Positions 8,213 through 16,643 of a stretch of DNA of 64,000 bases are shown here, one piece after another (the first letter of the stretch is position 1; each line of letters opens with the position of its first letter). This stretch comes from Leifsonia tongyongensis. GTDB lineage: Bacteria; Actinomycetota; Actinomycetes; Actinomycetales; Microbacteriaceae. Under the pieces are notes generated by a model. The model was given only the letters and a program-made list of their open reading frames with translations, did no database searches and had not been told where the DNA came from. The stretch is taken from positions 1 to 64,000 of the forward strand of contig NZ_JAAGWY010000005.1 of NCBI RefSeq assembly GCF_010686705.1. Reading direction: 5' to 3'. The translations under genes and the position numbers were made by a program.

Positions 8213-10060
8213 ATGCTGCCTCACCACGACGGTTCGCCTCTGTACGTCTCCACCCAGGCGCCCGGGATGGGCGACACCGTGTCGGTGCGTCTGCGCGTGC
8301 CGCAGGCGTGGGGGGAGGTCGATGCCGTTCGAACGCGGTCGAACCCGGACCATGAGCCGCAGTTCACGGATGCCGTGATCGTCGCGAGTGCCGACGGCTG
8401 GGACTGGTGGGAGGCCCCCATCCACGTCGAGAACCCGGTGCACGGGTACCGCTTTCTCATCTCGCGAGCCGATGGCCGCAAGGTGTGGGTGAACGCGACC
8501 GGACTCCACGAGATCGAGACCCTCGACTCCGAGGACTTCAAGCTCGTGACCTTTCCGGCACCTCCGACGTGGGTGAAGGACTCCGTGCTCTACCAGGTGT
8601 TCCCCGATCGGTTCGCGCGGTCCGCTGCGGCTGACGAGCGTCCCGTGCCCGACTGGGCGATCCCGGCGGAGTGGTCCGACCCGGTCGACCTCGTTGCTCC
8701 GGGTCGCTCACAGCAGTTCTACGGCGGCGATCTCGACGGAGTTCGCGAGCATCTCGACCACCTCGAGCGGCTCGGCGTGACGCTGATCTACCTCACCCCC
8801 GTATTCCCGGGGCGGTCGAACCACCGCTACGACGCCTCCAGCTTCTCTGTCGTCGATCCGCTGCTCGGCGGCGACGACGCGCTGATCCGGCTGGTCGAGG
8901 CTGCGCACGAACGCGGGATGCGCGTCATCGGCGACCTCACCTCGAACCATTGCGGAGACGGTCACGAATGGTTCCGTGCGGCATACGGCAATCCGGATGC
9001 ACCGGAGAGCGAGTTCTTCTACTGGTTGAACGACGAGCACACGGAGTACGTCTCGTGGCTCGGAGTGCCCAGCCTGCCCAAGTTCAACTGGAATTCGGCC
9101 GAACTGCGCCGCCGGTTCATCGAGGGGCCGGGCTCGGTTGTCGGCCACTGGCTCGCCGCCCCGTACAACTTCGACGGGTGGCGCATCGACGTCTCCAATA
9201 TGACCGGGCGCTATCGGGAGGACGACCTCAACGAGGAGGTGCGGCGGACCATCCGCCGCACGATGCTCGCGGTCAACCCCGACACGATTCTGCTCGGCGA
9301 GTCGACGAACGACGCGTCGAGCGACTTCCAGGGCGACGCGTGGCACGGCGCGATGACTTACACCAACTTCACCCGGCCGATCTGGGGCTGGCTGTCCGAG
9401 CCTGACAGCGAGTCCTCTTACTTCGGGCTCCCTTTCGGAACGATTCCCCTGTACGACGGCGAGCAGTTCTTCGCGGCCCACCGCCAGTTCACGGCCGGCT
9501 TCCCCTGGCGCACCCGGCTCGGAACGATGAACGCCCTCGACACGCACGACACCCCGCGGTTCCTCACGAACGCGAAACCCGGCACCGTGCCGGTCGCGTT
9601 CGGCATGTCGGTGACCCTTCCGGGCATCCCGGTCGTCTTCGCCGGTGACGAGTTCGGACTCACCGGGGTCGACGGTGAAGCGTCGCGCATCCCGCTGCCC
9701 TGGGCGGAGGAAAACGGATCGGCCGCCGATACGATCGCGCTGTACGCGTCGCTCATCGGGTTGCGGCGGGCGCACTCCGCGCTCAACGGCGGGGGGATGC
9801 GCTGGCTCCACGTCAGCCCGGAGGCGCTCGTCTATGTGCGGGAGGACGCGGACGAGTCGATCCTCGTCGTGGCGGCCCGTGAGACGTACGACCTGACCCT
9901 TCCCCCCGGACTGGTCAGCAGCCCTGGCGAGGATCTGGCGCCGCTGGTGGGGGAGGGGAGCCTGCACGCCGGCGGGTCGGGCATCCGCCTCACCGGTTCC
10001 GGCCCCTCGTTCACCGCCTGGCGCCTGCCCGGGGTCGTCCTGCCCGCGTTTGCGGTCTGA
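8213..10060 (+). CDS. GH13 amylase (neopullulanase/cyclomaltodextrinase type)
   Basis: A 615-residue intracellular enzyme, without signal peptide, likely to cut imported maltodextrins or cyclodextrins. An N-terminal beta-sandwich-like module (about residues 1-110) precedes the catalytic barrel beginning DSVLYQVFPDRF. Catalytic residues are D326 (DGWRID), E363 (LLGEST) and D446 (DTHD). The N-terminal module and the long insert before the barrel's second strand (about 139-168) fit the cyclomaltodextrinase/neopullulanase branch. It completes malE-malF-malG-amylase. The product range cannot be read from sequence. Confidence 0.88.
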   Translation: MLPHHDGSPLYVSTQAPGMGDTVSVRLRVPQAWGEVDAVRTRSNPDHEPQFTDAVIVASADGWDWWEAPIHVENPVHGYRFLISRADGRKVWVNATGLHEIETLDSEDFKLVTFPAPPTWVKDSVLYQVFPDRFARSAAADERPVPDWAIPAEWSDPVDLVAPGRSQQFYGGDLDGVREHLDHLERLGVTLIYLTPVFPGRSNHRYDASSFSVVDPLLGGDDALIRLVEAAHERGMRVIGDLTSNHCGDGHEWFRAAYGNPDAPESEFFYWLNDEHTEYVSWLGVPSLPKFNWNSAELRRRFIEGPGSVVGHWLAAPYNFDGWRIDVSNMTGRYREDDLNEEVRRTIRRTMLAVNPDTILLGESTNDASSDFQGDAWHGAMTYTNFTRPIWGWLSEPDSESSYFGLPFGTIPLYDGEQFFAAHRQFTAGFPWRTRLGTMNALDTHDTPRFLTNAKPGTVPVAFGMSVTLPGIPVVFAGDEFGLTGVDGEASRIPLPWAEENGSAADTIALYASLIGLRRAHSALNGGGMRWLHVSPEALVYVREDADESILVVAARETYDLTLPPGLVSSPGEDLAPLVGEGSLHAGGSGIRLTGSGPSFTAWRLPGVVLPAFAV

Positions 10061-10077
10061 CGGGTCGCTTTTCGGCG

Positions 10078-10145
10078 TGTGCCCGCCACGTCGGTACATT
10101 CCCGCCACCTCGAGCTGGCGGGAATGCACCGAACTGGCGGGCACA
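10078..10145. repeat. Long intergenic palindrome after the maltose operon
   Basis: A 68-bp nearly perfect inverted repeat. The outer arms are TGTGCCCGCCA and TGGCGGGCACA, the inner arms contain CATTCCCGCCA and TGGCGGGAATG, and the centre is CCTCGAGC. It would form a strong hairpin, but no T-run follows. It may act as a terminator or be a dispersed REP-like element. Confidence 0.85.
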
Positions 10146-10219
10146 GTTCGGCTGGCGGCGGAATACGTCAGGAACATTCGCGTTACCGTCAAGGTCGGCA
10201 CACCTTCGAAGGAGACCCC

Positions 10220-11176
10220 ATGACAGCACCGCGCAGAACCCTCGGCACCTCTGACCTCGACGTCTACCCCCTGTCCCTCGGCGGAAACGTCTTCGGCTGG
10301 ACGGCCGATCGTGACGCATCCTTCTCGGTGCTCGACGGCTACGCGGCCGCCGGTGGCAACTTCGTCGACACGGCCGACAGCTACTCCGCGTGGGTGACCG
10401 GCAACACGGGTGGCGACTCCGAGCGCATCATCGGCGAGTGGTTCACGGCCCGGGGCAACCGGGATGACGTGGTCATCGCGACCAAGGTGAGCCAGCACCC
10501 GGAATTCAAGGGCCTCGCGGCCGACAACATCCTGAAGGCGGCGGATGCGTCACTCGAGCGCCTCCGAACCGACCGCATCGATCTCTACTATGCGCACTTC
10601 GACGACGAGACCGTGCCGCTCGACGAGACAGTGGGTGCACTCTCCAGCCTCGTCGACGCCGGAAAAGTGCGGTACATCGGCATCTCGAACTACACGCCGG
10701 AACGCGTCGCCGAATGGTTCCGGATCACGAACGAGAACGGCTTCCACCGCGCAGTCGCGCTGCAGCCGCACTACAACCTCGTCGAGCGCGACTTCGAGGA
10801 CGCCTATCGTGAACTCGCCGAGCGTGAAGGACTCGGAGTCGTGCCGTACTTCGCGCTCGCAAAGGGATTCCTGACCGGCAAGTACCGGGACGGCATCACG
10901 ATCGACAGCCCGCGCGCCGGCGGCGCGACCGCCTATCTGGATGAGCGTGGGCGCAACGTGCTCGCGGCCCTCGACGGCGTCGCGAACGCTCATGACGCAT
11001 CCGTCGCATCCGTGGCCCTCGCCTGGCTCGCCGCCCAGCCGACCGTTGTCGCGCCCATCGCGAGCGCCCGTAACACGCAGCAGCTGGCGGACCTCATCGC
11101 GAGCGTCGAGCTGCGGCTGAGCGACGCGGAGCTGGAGTTGCTTTCCGGCGCGTCATCCGTCACCGCGGAGGTCTGA
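10220..11176 (+). CDS. Aldo/keto reductase
   Basis: A 318-residue NADPH-dependent oxidoreductase of the AKR TIM-barrel family. The catalytic tetrad is visible: D50 (NFVDTADSY), Y55, K89 (VIATKVS) and a His near residue 126 (YYAHFDDE). The C-terminal cofactor signature region is APIASARNTQQL. ATG at 10220 has GAAGGAGA upstream; the longer frame would run into the palindrome. The physiological substrate is unknown. It is the last protein gene before the tRNAs and the element. Confidence 0.88.
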   Translation: MTAPRRTLGTSDLDVYPLSLGGNVFGWTADRDASFSVLDGYAAAGGNFVDTADSYSAWVTGNTGGDSERIIGEWFTARGNRDDVVIATKVSQHPEFKGLAADNILKAADASLERLRTDRIDLYYAHFDDETVPLDETVGALSSLVDAGKVRYIGISNYTPERVAEWFRITNENGFHRAVALQPHYNLVERDFEDAYRELAEREGLGVVPYFALAKGFLTGKYRDGITIDSPRAGGATAYLDERGRNVLAALDGVANAHDASVASVALAWLAAQPTVVAPIASARNTQQLADLIASVELRLSDAELELLSGASSVTAEV

Positions 11177-11272
11177 TCCGGACGCCGTCACGTGTTTAGA
11201 GCAGCCTCCGCGGGATGGTATTCTCGTACGGTTGCCAAAACGGCCGACGGTCCGCTGTCGTGCTCAGGCTTC

Positions 11273-11344
<72 letters not shown>

Positions 11345-11373
11345 CCGCCCTCCAGCGTTCACGCGGAGGCCGC

Positions 11374-11447
11374 GGCGGGGTAGCTCAGGTGGTTAGAGCA
11401 CACGGCTCATAATCGTGGTGTCGCGGGTTCAAGTCCCGCCCCCGCTA
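11374..11447 (+). tRNA. tRNA-Met (CAT)
   Basis: The acceptor GGCGGGG pairs with CCCCGCT (one G-T), the anticodon loop contains CAT (CTCATAA), and the T-arm is GCGGG-TTCAAGT-CCCGC. The 3' half is a common attachment site for tyrosine integrases. Here the integrase element begins right behind it, so this tRNA is the probable attB. Confidence 0.93.
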
Positions 11448-11450
11448 CAA

Positions 11451-11481
11451 GCCCCGGAATCTCGCCATTCCGGGGCTTTCT
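11451..11481 (+). terminator. Rho-independent terminator behind tRNA-Met
   Basis: GCCCCGGAAT (11451-11460) pairs perfectly with ATTCCGGGGC (11467-11476), followed by TTTCTT. It ends the tRNA transcript. Confidence 0.85.
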
Positions 11482-11501
11482 TCATGCCAGCTGACCGGCC
11501 C

Positions 11502-11529
11502 CATTTTGCCGATTTGCCCACATTTTGCC
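11502..11529. repeat. Short direct repeats, possible integrase arm sites
   Basis: CATTTTGCC occurs at 11502-11510 and again at 11521-11529, within 80 bp of the tRNA-Met 3' end. Closely spaced direct repeats beside the attachment site are typical arm-type integrase binding sites. This is an inference from position and pattern. Confidence 0.35.
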
Positions 11530-11672
11530 CACACTTGAATCCGCGTCAAGGTGAGGGAACATTGACGTCCGGGATGGCAAATGAACCTAATCGGCCGTCA
11601 GGCCTGCTTCGACCCAAGAGCTTGGGCAAGCGGCACCTGGCAGACGGATAGGTGGGTACTAATTGGCGATGC

Positions 11673-14039
11673 CTACCCGGGTATCGCGGTTGAAGCATCC
11701 GCGATACCGCTAAGCGCGCGACGTGGCTTGGGATAGGCCGCCCACATGACTGAGAAGTCACTGCTGTATCCGCGCTCGAACCGAAGCACCTCGTTTGCAT
11801 CCTCAAACGCCGCAGCTCTCACGAGTAATTGATTGCGTCCGAGGCTCGGGAGGCCGGCCCACTGCAGGCTAGACGGTCGACTAATGGAATGTTCGAGGCT
11901 TCGTGGCCCTTGGAACCTTACGGTCCGCCTGCCCCATCGGTCCCCGGTGTCGCCTGCCGGTGCGAACAGATTGAGGCCAAATCCAAGGTTCTCAATTAGG
12001 CGGATAGCTTGCGCAACTGATTCAAGGGTCTCTGCCATTTGTGCGACCTCAGGAGATGTGCGTCGATAGTGCGAGAAGGCGTTTCTAACCTGATCGACCC
12101 TAGCTAATCGAAGTCCAGCCTCGATCTGTTGGAAGCCATTCACGATTCGATCCTGGCTGTGCTCTGATATGTCTAGGAATGGAACGGTCGATTTGAATGG
12201 GAAGTTCTGAAGAGCAGTGATGCTCGCGTACTTGGGAAACTCGGATTCGGGTCGCTCGAAATCCGAAGCTTTTGACCGCACGCTGGCGAGCACTTCCGAC
12301 AGCACGCCAAAACCTCTCATCAGCGGATACATAGTGAGCTTTCCGTTGAATCGAAGCTTCTCGCCGATCTCGGTAGCCTCCTCTGATCTTGTGTACCGAT
12401 CGAGTAGTTCGAGGCCGACGGATCGATCTAGATCAGGGGTGTAGTTGAAAGGTCGAGGTGAGATCGAGTGATCGTAAAGGAGGCTCCAGGAAGCGAAAGC
12501 AAGCGAATCTTCGAGCCGCCCCTCCAATTCAATAAAGTATGCGGAGGCCTTGCCCTTGAAGTCGGCTGCATCATCGGCTCCAGTTCCAAGCCAACTTTGA
12601 ACCGCCGCCGCGACCTTCTCGTGCTGGCGCCAGAATTCAGCATGGAGGTCTTCGGGATCACGGTCGTCAAATCCCAGCTTCCAGAGCAGGCGAGAGATGA
12701 TCTCTTCGTCAGACTCACCTTCAAAATCACCAGCTCCAACGAGTTCGCTTGCTGCGATCGCGCTGGCGCTTCCTGACAGAACGAGACGGGTCAATGCATC
12801 TGCGGGCGATTGTGTTCGCAAGTACTCGTCAAGTCTCACCTCTAGCGAGACTCCATCGATTCCACGTAGTTGCCAGTCGAGCTCATGGCGCTCAGCGTCA
12901 CCGGCGTCGAGGTAGATGCGACGGAACAGGTCACGTTCGCGAAGTACAGGGAGACCAGGATCACCGGAGACGAAGCGAACGCCGTTCACACCCAATTGGG
13001 GCTGCAGCTTGAAGGCCCCTGACCGGAGATGAGCGGTCGAGACTGGACGGCGGACCTCGCCCACAGGTACCCCGAGCTTGCCAGCCCTCACAAGGTCGTC
13101 GATCGCGACGCATATTTCGTCGTCGTCGAATTGAGTGAGGACTTCCTCGAGGAACTGTTCGCGCGAGATTAGGCCAGGCAAAGTTTTTGATTCGCTAAGA
13201 CGCGCGTTCAGGGTGGAAAGCTCGTCCATACTCAAGCAGTCGCCGACCAACGTCACCATGGGAGCTGTCCAGCTGTTGCCGAAGTAACTCTCGTGTACTC
13301 GGGATATCTCGCTCGCGAGTCCGGACCAATCGGCTGCCGCGTTTGGCATGGACCGAAGTAGTCGCTCGAGCTTGCCGCGCTCCGCATTGATTGCCGCGTT
13401 GTGTCCCGTGCTCAGAACCACCGAATGAAGCTTGCGGCAGACAGGATCATCGCAATGAAATGCAGGGACTCGCGATGACGAGCGCAAAATTCGCCGGTAG
13501 TTCGAGGTGCGCAGACCAGACGGACCGACGACGAAGCGCCCGTATTGGAAGACGCCTGTCGGCGTTGCGTCGAGGAGTTGGATGGTCTCTTCGTTTGTGA
13601 GGAGGTCCTTCTCGTCCTCGAAGACGCCCGCGAAGTAGTCGTAGAGTTCGCGTCCAAAAATGAACGGAAATCGGATCTTGCGGGCGACGATCTGATCGGA
13701 AATCGCTTCTGATAGGCGATCGATGTCGGTGTTCGCGACGTCTATGAAGAGGTCTTCATGGCCCAACGTGAGCGCACACATTAGGTGAGCCTCGAGTCCG
13801 GGGACCTCTTCTTGGCGAATCAAACGACTCTTCATTTCCCGACCAGGTTCGGTAAGCGCGATTCTGTCGGTCAACGCGTTCGGAACAGAGTATTTGTCTT
13901 GGATGACGCAGTCCTTGAGCAAATCCATTAGGTCCACGACGTCTGCAAATGCACTCCGCCAAGTTTCATCGGTGTTTGCAGCGAGCAACTCCTCTGCGCT
14001 GGTTCCAGCCAAGCGAAACCTTCTCTCCGTGGGAGGCAT
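11673..14039 (-). CDS. Large cargo protein of unknown family with HEPN-like motif (788 aa)
   Basis: No family is recognised. The start is ATG at 14039 (TTG at 14057 is an alternative). It has no signal peptide or membrane helices. Two features stand out. One is a zinc-site-like cluster at about residues 195-205 (H-C-x4-C-x3-H, FHCDDPVCRKLH). The other is RNAFSH at about 652-657, which fits the R-N-x3-H motif of HEPN ribonuclease domains and sits in a predicted helical stretch. The gene is alone between tRNA-Met and the integrase, a usual cargo or defence slot, and its codon use is less GC-rich than the backbone. A toxin or antiphage role is inference only. Confidence 0.65.
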   Translation of the reverse strand: MPPTERRFRLAGTSAEELLAANTDETWRSAFADVVDLMDLLKDCVIQDKYSVPNALTDRIALTEPGREMKSRLIRQEEVPGLEAHLMCALTLGHEDLFIDVANTDIDRLSEAISDQIVARKIRFPFIFGRELYDYFAGVFEDEKDLLTNEETIQLLDATPTGVFQYGRFVVGPSGLRTSNYRRILRSSSRVPAFHCDDPVCRKLHSVVLSTGHNAAINAERGKLERLLRSMPNAAADWSGLASEISRVHESYFGNSWTAPMVTLVGDCLSMDELSTLNARLSESKTLPGLISREQFLEEVLTQFDDDEICVAIDDLVRAGKLGVPVGEVRRPVSTAHLRSGAFKLQPQLGVNGVRFVSGDPGLPVLRERDLFRRIYLDAGDAERHELDWQLRGIDGVSLEVRLDEYLRTQSPADALTRLVLSGSASAIAASELVGAGDFEGESDEEIISRLLWKLGFDDRDPEDLHAEFWRQHEKVAAAVQSWLGTGADDAADFKGKASAYFIELEGRLEDSLAFASWSLLYDHSISPRPFNYTPDLDRSVGLELLDRYTRSEEATEIGEKLRFNGKLTMYPLMRGFGVLSEVLASVRSKASDFERPESEFPKYASITALQNFPFKSTVPFLDISEHSQDRIVNGFQQIEAGLRLARVDQVRNAFSHYRRTSPEVAQMAETLESVAQAIRLIENLGFGLNLFAPAGDTGDRWGRRTVRFQGPRSLEHSISRPSSLQWAGLPSLGRNQLLVRAAAFEDANEVLRFERGYSSDFSVMWAAYPKPRRALSGIADASTAIPG

Positions 14040-14172
14040 ACTGATCAGTTCTCGCAAATGCTTTCAGGCGCTTTCCAATTGGTCTAGTCCCCTTCGAGGT
14101 GGCAGGTGTCGCTGCCTCACCCCTGCGGACCCAATGGTTCCGCCGACTCCGACCGAGCTTGTAGCCGCAAAG

Positions 14173-15303
14173 TCAGCCCGCTTCTCTTGCTGAGCCTGGC
14201 CAGACCAGAGTGATTCGTGCCTCGGCTTGTTCGTGAAGACGGTCAGCCACAGCATTCAGATCGTCATCGAAGAGGTCACTGTAAATATCAAGGGTCATTG
14301 CCGCAGATGCATGCCCGAGCATCCGTTGTACGACTTTCACGTTTGCTCCCGCGCTGACAGCAAGTGAGGCCGGAGTGTGGCGCAGGTCGTGGATTGTCAT
14401 TGCGGGCAACTCTGCTTTTCGAAGTGCTCGATCCCACCACGAATTGACCGTCATGGTTGGGGTCCTCTGGTATCCACCGCGCCCATCATCGAAGACGAGC
14501 TCGTCTCCACGCTTTCTTGCGCACGCGGCCAAAAGAGGCGCAGCCAGAAATTGGGGGTAAGGAACGCTACGGCTCTCGTGAGTCTTCGGTGTTCCGACCA
14601 CTATTTGGCCATTTACGTATACGGCATTCTCAACAACGGAAAGCCGTCGCCTGGCAGCATCTACGTCCCGCGCGCGCAGTGCAGTTGCTTCTCCCCAGCG
14701 CAGTCCTGTGTACGCCAGCGTCGCGACGATTGTCGCGTGATCACCGCACGCAGCGACGAGCTCGGCAACCTGTTCGTTGGTGAGGTAGACGTGTTCTCGT
14801 GAGACGCGCCGGGGGAGCTTCACACCGCGCGCCGGGTTTGAAGGGATGAGGTGGTCCTTAACGGCGTTATCGAGGATGCCCGCGAGGATGTCGTGGGAAC
14901 GTCGAACGATAGTGGGCGACTTCGGCTTCTTCGTCTCGGTGCCGTTGCTCAGCTCCGTGATCCACGCTTGCACCTCCGTGTGGCGGATGGACCCGACCTT
15001 TACCGAACCCCACCGGGGCTCAACATGTAGGCGCCACGCAGACTCGTAGACGTACGCGGATGAAGGCTTGAGATGCGAGCGTGACGCGAGCCATGCCACC
15101 CCGAGCCGGTCGACGGTGGCACGGGCGGCGGTTGGATCGATGTACTGCCCCGTCGCCTTCTTGGTCACGACTGATGCTAGAAACAGTTCGGCTTCTCGTT
15201 TGGTACGAAATCCGCGCTTGTCCGTCTGCGAATGGTCCGGCTTGCGGTAGCGAACCCGATACCTCTTTCCGGCCGCCGACTCGTAAGCAGTGATGCTCCC
15301 CAT
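14173..15303 (-). CDS. int: Tyrosine site-specific integrase
   Basis: A 376-residue phage/ICE-type integrase that would recombine the element with tRNA-Met. The N-terminal arm-binding domain (about 1-60) opens ITAYESAAGKRYRVRYR. A SAM-like core-binding domain (about 65-150) and the catalytic domain follow. Catalytic residues are R202 (TGLRWGE), H305 and R308 (HDLRH), H331 (LGHAS) and nucleophile Y341 (DIYSDLF). All are intact, so it should be active. It lies 5 bp downstream of the repressor gene and is probably cotranscribed with it. Confidence 0.95.
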   Translation of the reverse strand: MGSITAYESAAGKRYRVRYRKPDHSQTDKRGFRTKREAELFLASVVTKKATGQYIDPTAARATVDRLGVAWLASRSHLKPSSAYVYESAWRLHVEPRWGSVKVGSIRHTEVQAWITELSNGTETKKPKSPTIVRRSHDILAGILDNAVKDHLIPSNPARGVKLPRRVSREHVYLTNEQVAELVAACGDHATIVATLAYTGLRWGEATALRARDVDAARRRLSVVENAVYVNGQIVVGTPKTHESRSVPYPQFLAAPLLAACARKRGDELVFDDGRGGYQRTPTMTVNSWWDRALRKAELPAMTIHDLRHTPASLAVSAGANVKVVQRMLGHASAAMTLDIYSDLFDDDLNAVADRLHEQAEARITLVWPGSAREAG

Positions 15304-15308
15304 CTCCG

Positions 15309-15911
15309 CTACACCTGGGCGACGGTCCGCTCGAGCTTAACGTCTTCAAGCCCGCTCGTTGCTAAGAGGCTCGAGACCCGGGCCACCTCACGCGTGAGGG
15401 CCTCGACACGCTGCTCGACCTCAGTATTTGCGCCAACCAGATCGGGGTCTCCTGATGCGGATTGCACCGCAAGAACGATCCGCAAACGCTCGACCTCGCG
15501 TCGCAAGGTTCCAAGCTCGCGGAGCGTATTGAGGATGTCCACGTCGACGCGTTCTGCCGCAAGGGTCGGGCGATATGAGCTTGCGGGTGTCGCTGAGAGC
15601 CAGCAGTCGAACTCTGCTGCAGTCATTGTGTCGAAATCGTCGCTGAGGTTGGGCAAGTCGAGACGGGCGTTTGGCCGGCCAATGGGTGCAAGAAGCATCG
15701 AAGGGGGAACGCCGAGCGCCTTGGCAATGTTGAGCAACTGACTGACGCTGATGTCCGCCTTCCTGCCGGACTCGACGTTCTCCAGGACCGCCGCAGTGAC
15801 GTTCCCGCCCTCGATGGCATCAGCGAACTCGCGAGTTGTGCGAAAACCGCGCTGTCTCCTGGCGAGTTTGATGCGGGAGCCGAGCGTCGTTTCTGATCGA
15901 AAATCCGTCAT
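15309..15911 (-). CDS. XRE/Cro-CI family transcriptional regulator
   Basis: A 200-residue protein with an N-terminal HTH at about residues 10-65 (LGSRIKLARRQRG to LLNIAKALGVPPSMLL). The C-terminal part is predicted helical or coiled coil (ELGTLRREVERLRI). It is divergent from the excisionase-like gene, and the 103-bp gap has a palindrome at 15945-15960. It therefore probably represses excision and its own operon, keeping the element integrated. No peptidase domain is visible, so induction would not be by self-cleavage. Confidence 0.85.
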   Translation of the reverse strand: MTDFRSETTLGSRIKLARRQRGFRTTREFADAIEGGNVTAAVLENVESGRKADISVSQLLNIAKALGVPPSMLLAPIGRPNARLDLPNLSDDFDTMTAAEFDCWLSATPASSYRPTLAAERVDVDILNTLRELGTLRREVERLRIVLAVQSASGDPDLVGANTEVEQRVEALTREVARVSSLLATSGLEDVKLERTVAQV

Positions 15912-15935
15912 TTTGACAGAATAGCGCGCATCCTC

Positions 15936-15964
15936 TTGTCAATCTAGCGGATACTCGCTATTGT
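15936..15964 (+). promoter_or_regulatory. Promoter with embedded operator ahead of the excisionase-like gene
   Basis: TTGTCA (15936-15941), a 17-bp spacer and TATTGT (15959-15964) form a sigma-A-like promoter. The palindrome TAGCG-GATACT-CGCTA (15945-15960) fills the spacer, where bound repressor would block RNA polymerase. Confidence 0.55.
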
Positions 15965-16014
15965 CGTTCCAACAAATCAATAACTCTCTAGTTGTCGAAA
16001 CGGAGGAGATTGAG

Positions 16015-16212
16015 ATGACAGGGGAATTCATTCAGCCGTCCGATGTAGCTGAACTCACGGGGCTTTCGCTGGCCGCATTGGCTCAGCTTCGCTACCGCGG
16101 CAAGGGGCCACGGTTCTACAAGCCCACTCCGCACAAGGTTCTCTACAAGCGCGTGGAGGTGATCGCATGGCTGGAAGCGAGCGCGCAGACAAGGACCGAG
16201 GCATTCGCGTGA
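16015..16212 (+). CDS. AlpA/excisionase-like DNA-binding protein (65 aa)
   Basis: A small winged-helix protein of the MerR/AlpA excisionase type: FIQPSDVAELTGLSLAALAQL, then the wing-like RYRGKGPRFYKP and KRVEVIAWLEA. Such proteins direct the integrase toward excision. ATG at 16015 is chosen for the GGAGGAG just upstream; the frame is open back to 15961, but that part overlaps the promoter. It is divergent from the repressor and overlaps the next micro-ORF by GTGA. Confidence 0.82.
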   Translation: MTGEFIQPSDVAELTGLSLAALAQLRYRGKGPRFYKPTPHKVLYKRVEVIAWLEASAQTRTEAFA

Positions 16213-16316
16213 GCCAAGCGACCCAGTCTGCGCCGGCTGGCATCGTCGATCGGGTGGGTGCCTATCTCGTGCCGGTCGACCCGATGGACGATCTGCAGTG
16301 CGAGACCTGTCAGTAG
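16209..16316 (+). CDS. Micro-ORF coupled to the excisionase-like gene (35 aa)
   Basis: It starts at GTG 16209, overlapping the stop of the upstream gene by 4 bases (GTGA), an arrangement typical of translational coupling. The product ends MDDLQCETCQ, with a CxxC pair at the C-terminus. No family is recognised. The overlap, the Asp-rich sequence and the CxxC end argue for a real small protein. Confidence 0.5.
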   Translation: MSQATQSAPAGIVDRVGAYLVPVDPMDDLQCETCQ

Positions 16317-16346
16317 AACAGTTGGTTCACCCCGGCGCGTCATGCG

Positions 16347-16374
16347 TTGACACCCCCTTGTTCGGGGGTAGCGT
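16347..16374 (+). promoter_or_regulatory. Probable promoter/operator of the transfer operon
   Basis: A perfect -35 TTGACA (16347-16352) is followed 16 bp later by TAGCGT. The spacer contains the hairpin-like ACCCCC-TTGTTC-GGGGGT palindrome, a likely operator. It lies about 270 bp ahead of the first transfer gene. The rest of the non-coding stretch 16317-16643 shows nothing else I can support. Confidence 0.5.
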
Positions 16375-16643
16375 GCGACACCAATGAAGCGGCTGTTTCC
16401 CACCCCGTTTACTGCGGCGCCGGGCTCGCGAATCGAGTCAGGGCAGCGGTGACGCATCGTGGCTGAGACTCCGGAAGTTCAGGGTCGAAGTCGCTTCTCG
16501 CTCTCGAATCACGGCAAGCCGGCCAGATCCCTAGCCGCTGGCGTTGCCCTTCCTCCTCTGCTGATCGCGCGTTCTTACGGGTCTGTGACCCGAACCCGAA
16601 TCCTTCGCAGTAGCCACACCAGAGCAAGAAAGGTTGTGATCAC

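Noticed and set aside
8708-10498. 596-codon minus-strand frame opposite the amylase and aldo/keto reductase genes
   Set aside because: It spans two clear genes and an intergenic palindrome and has no recognisable domain.
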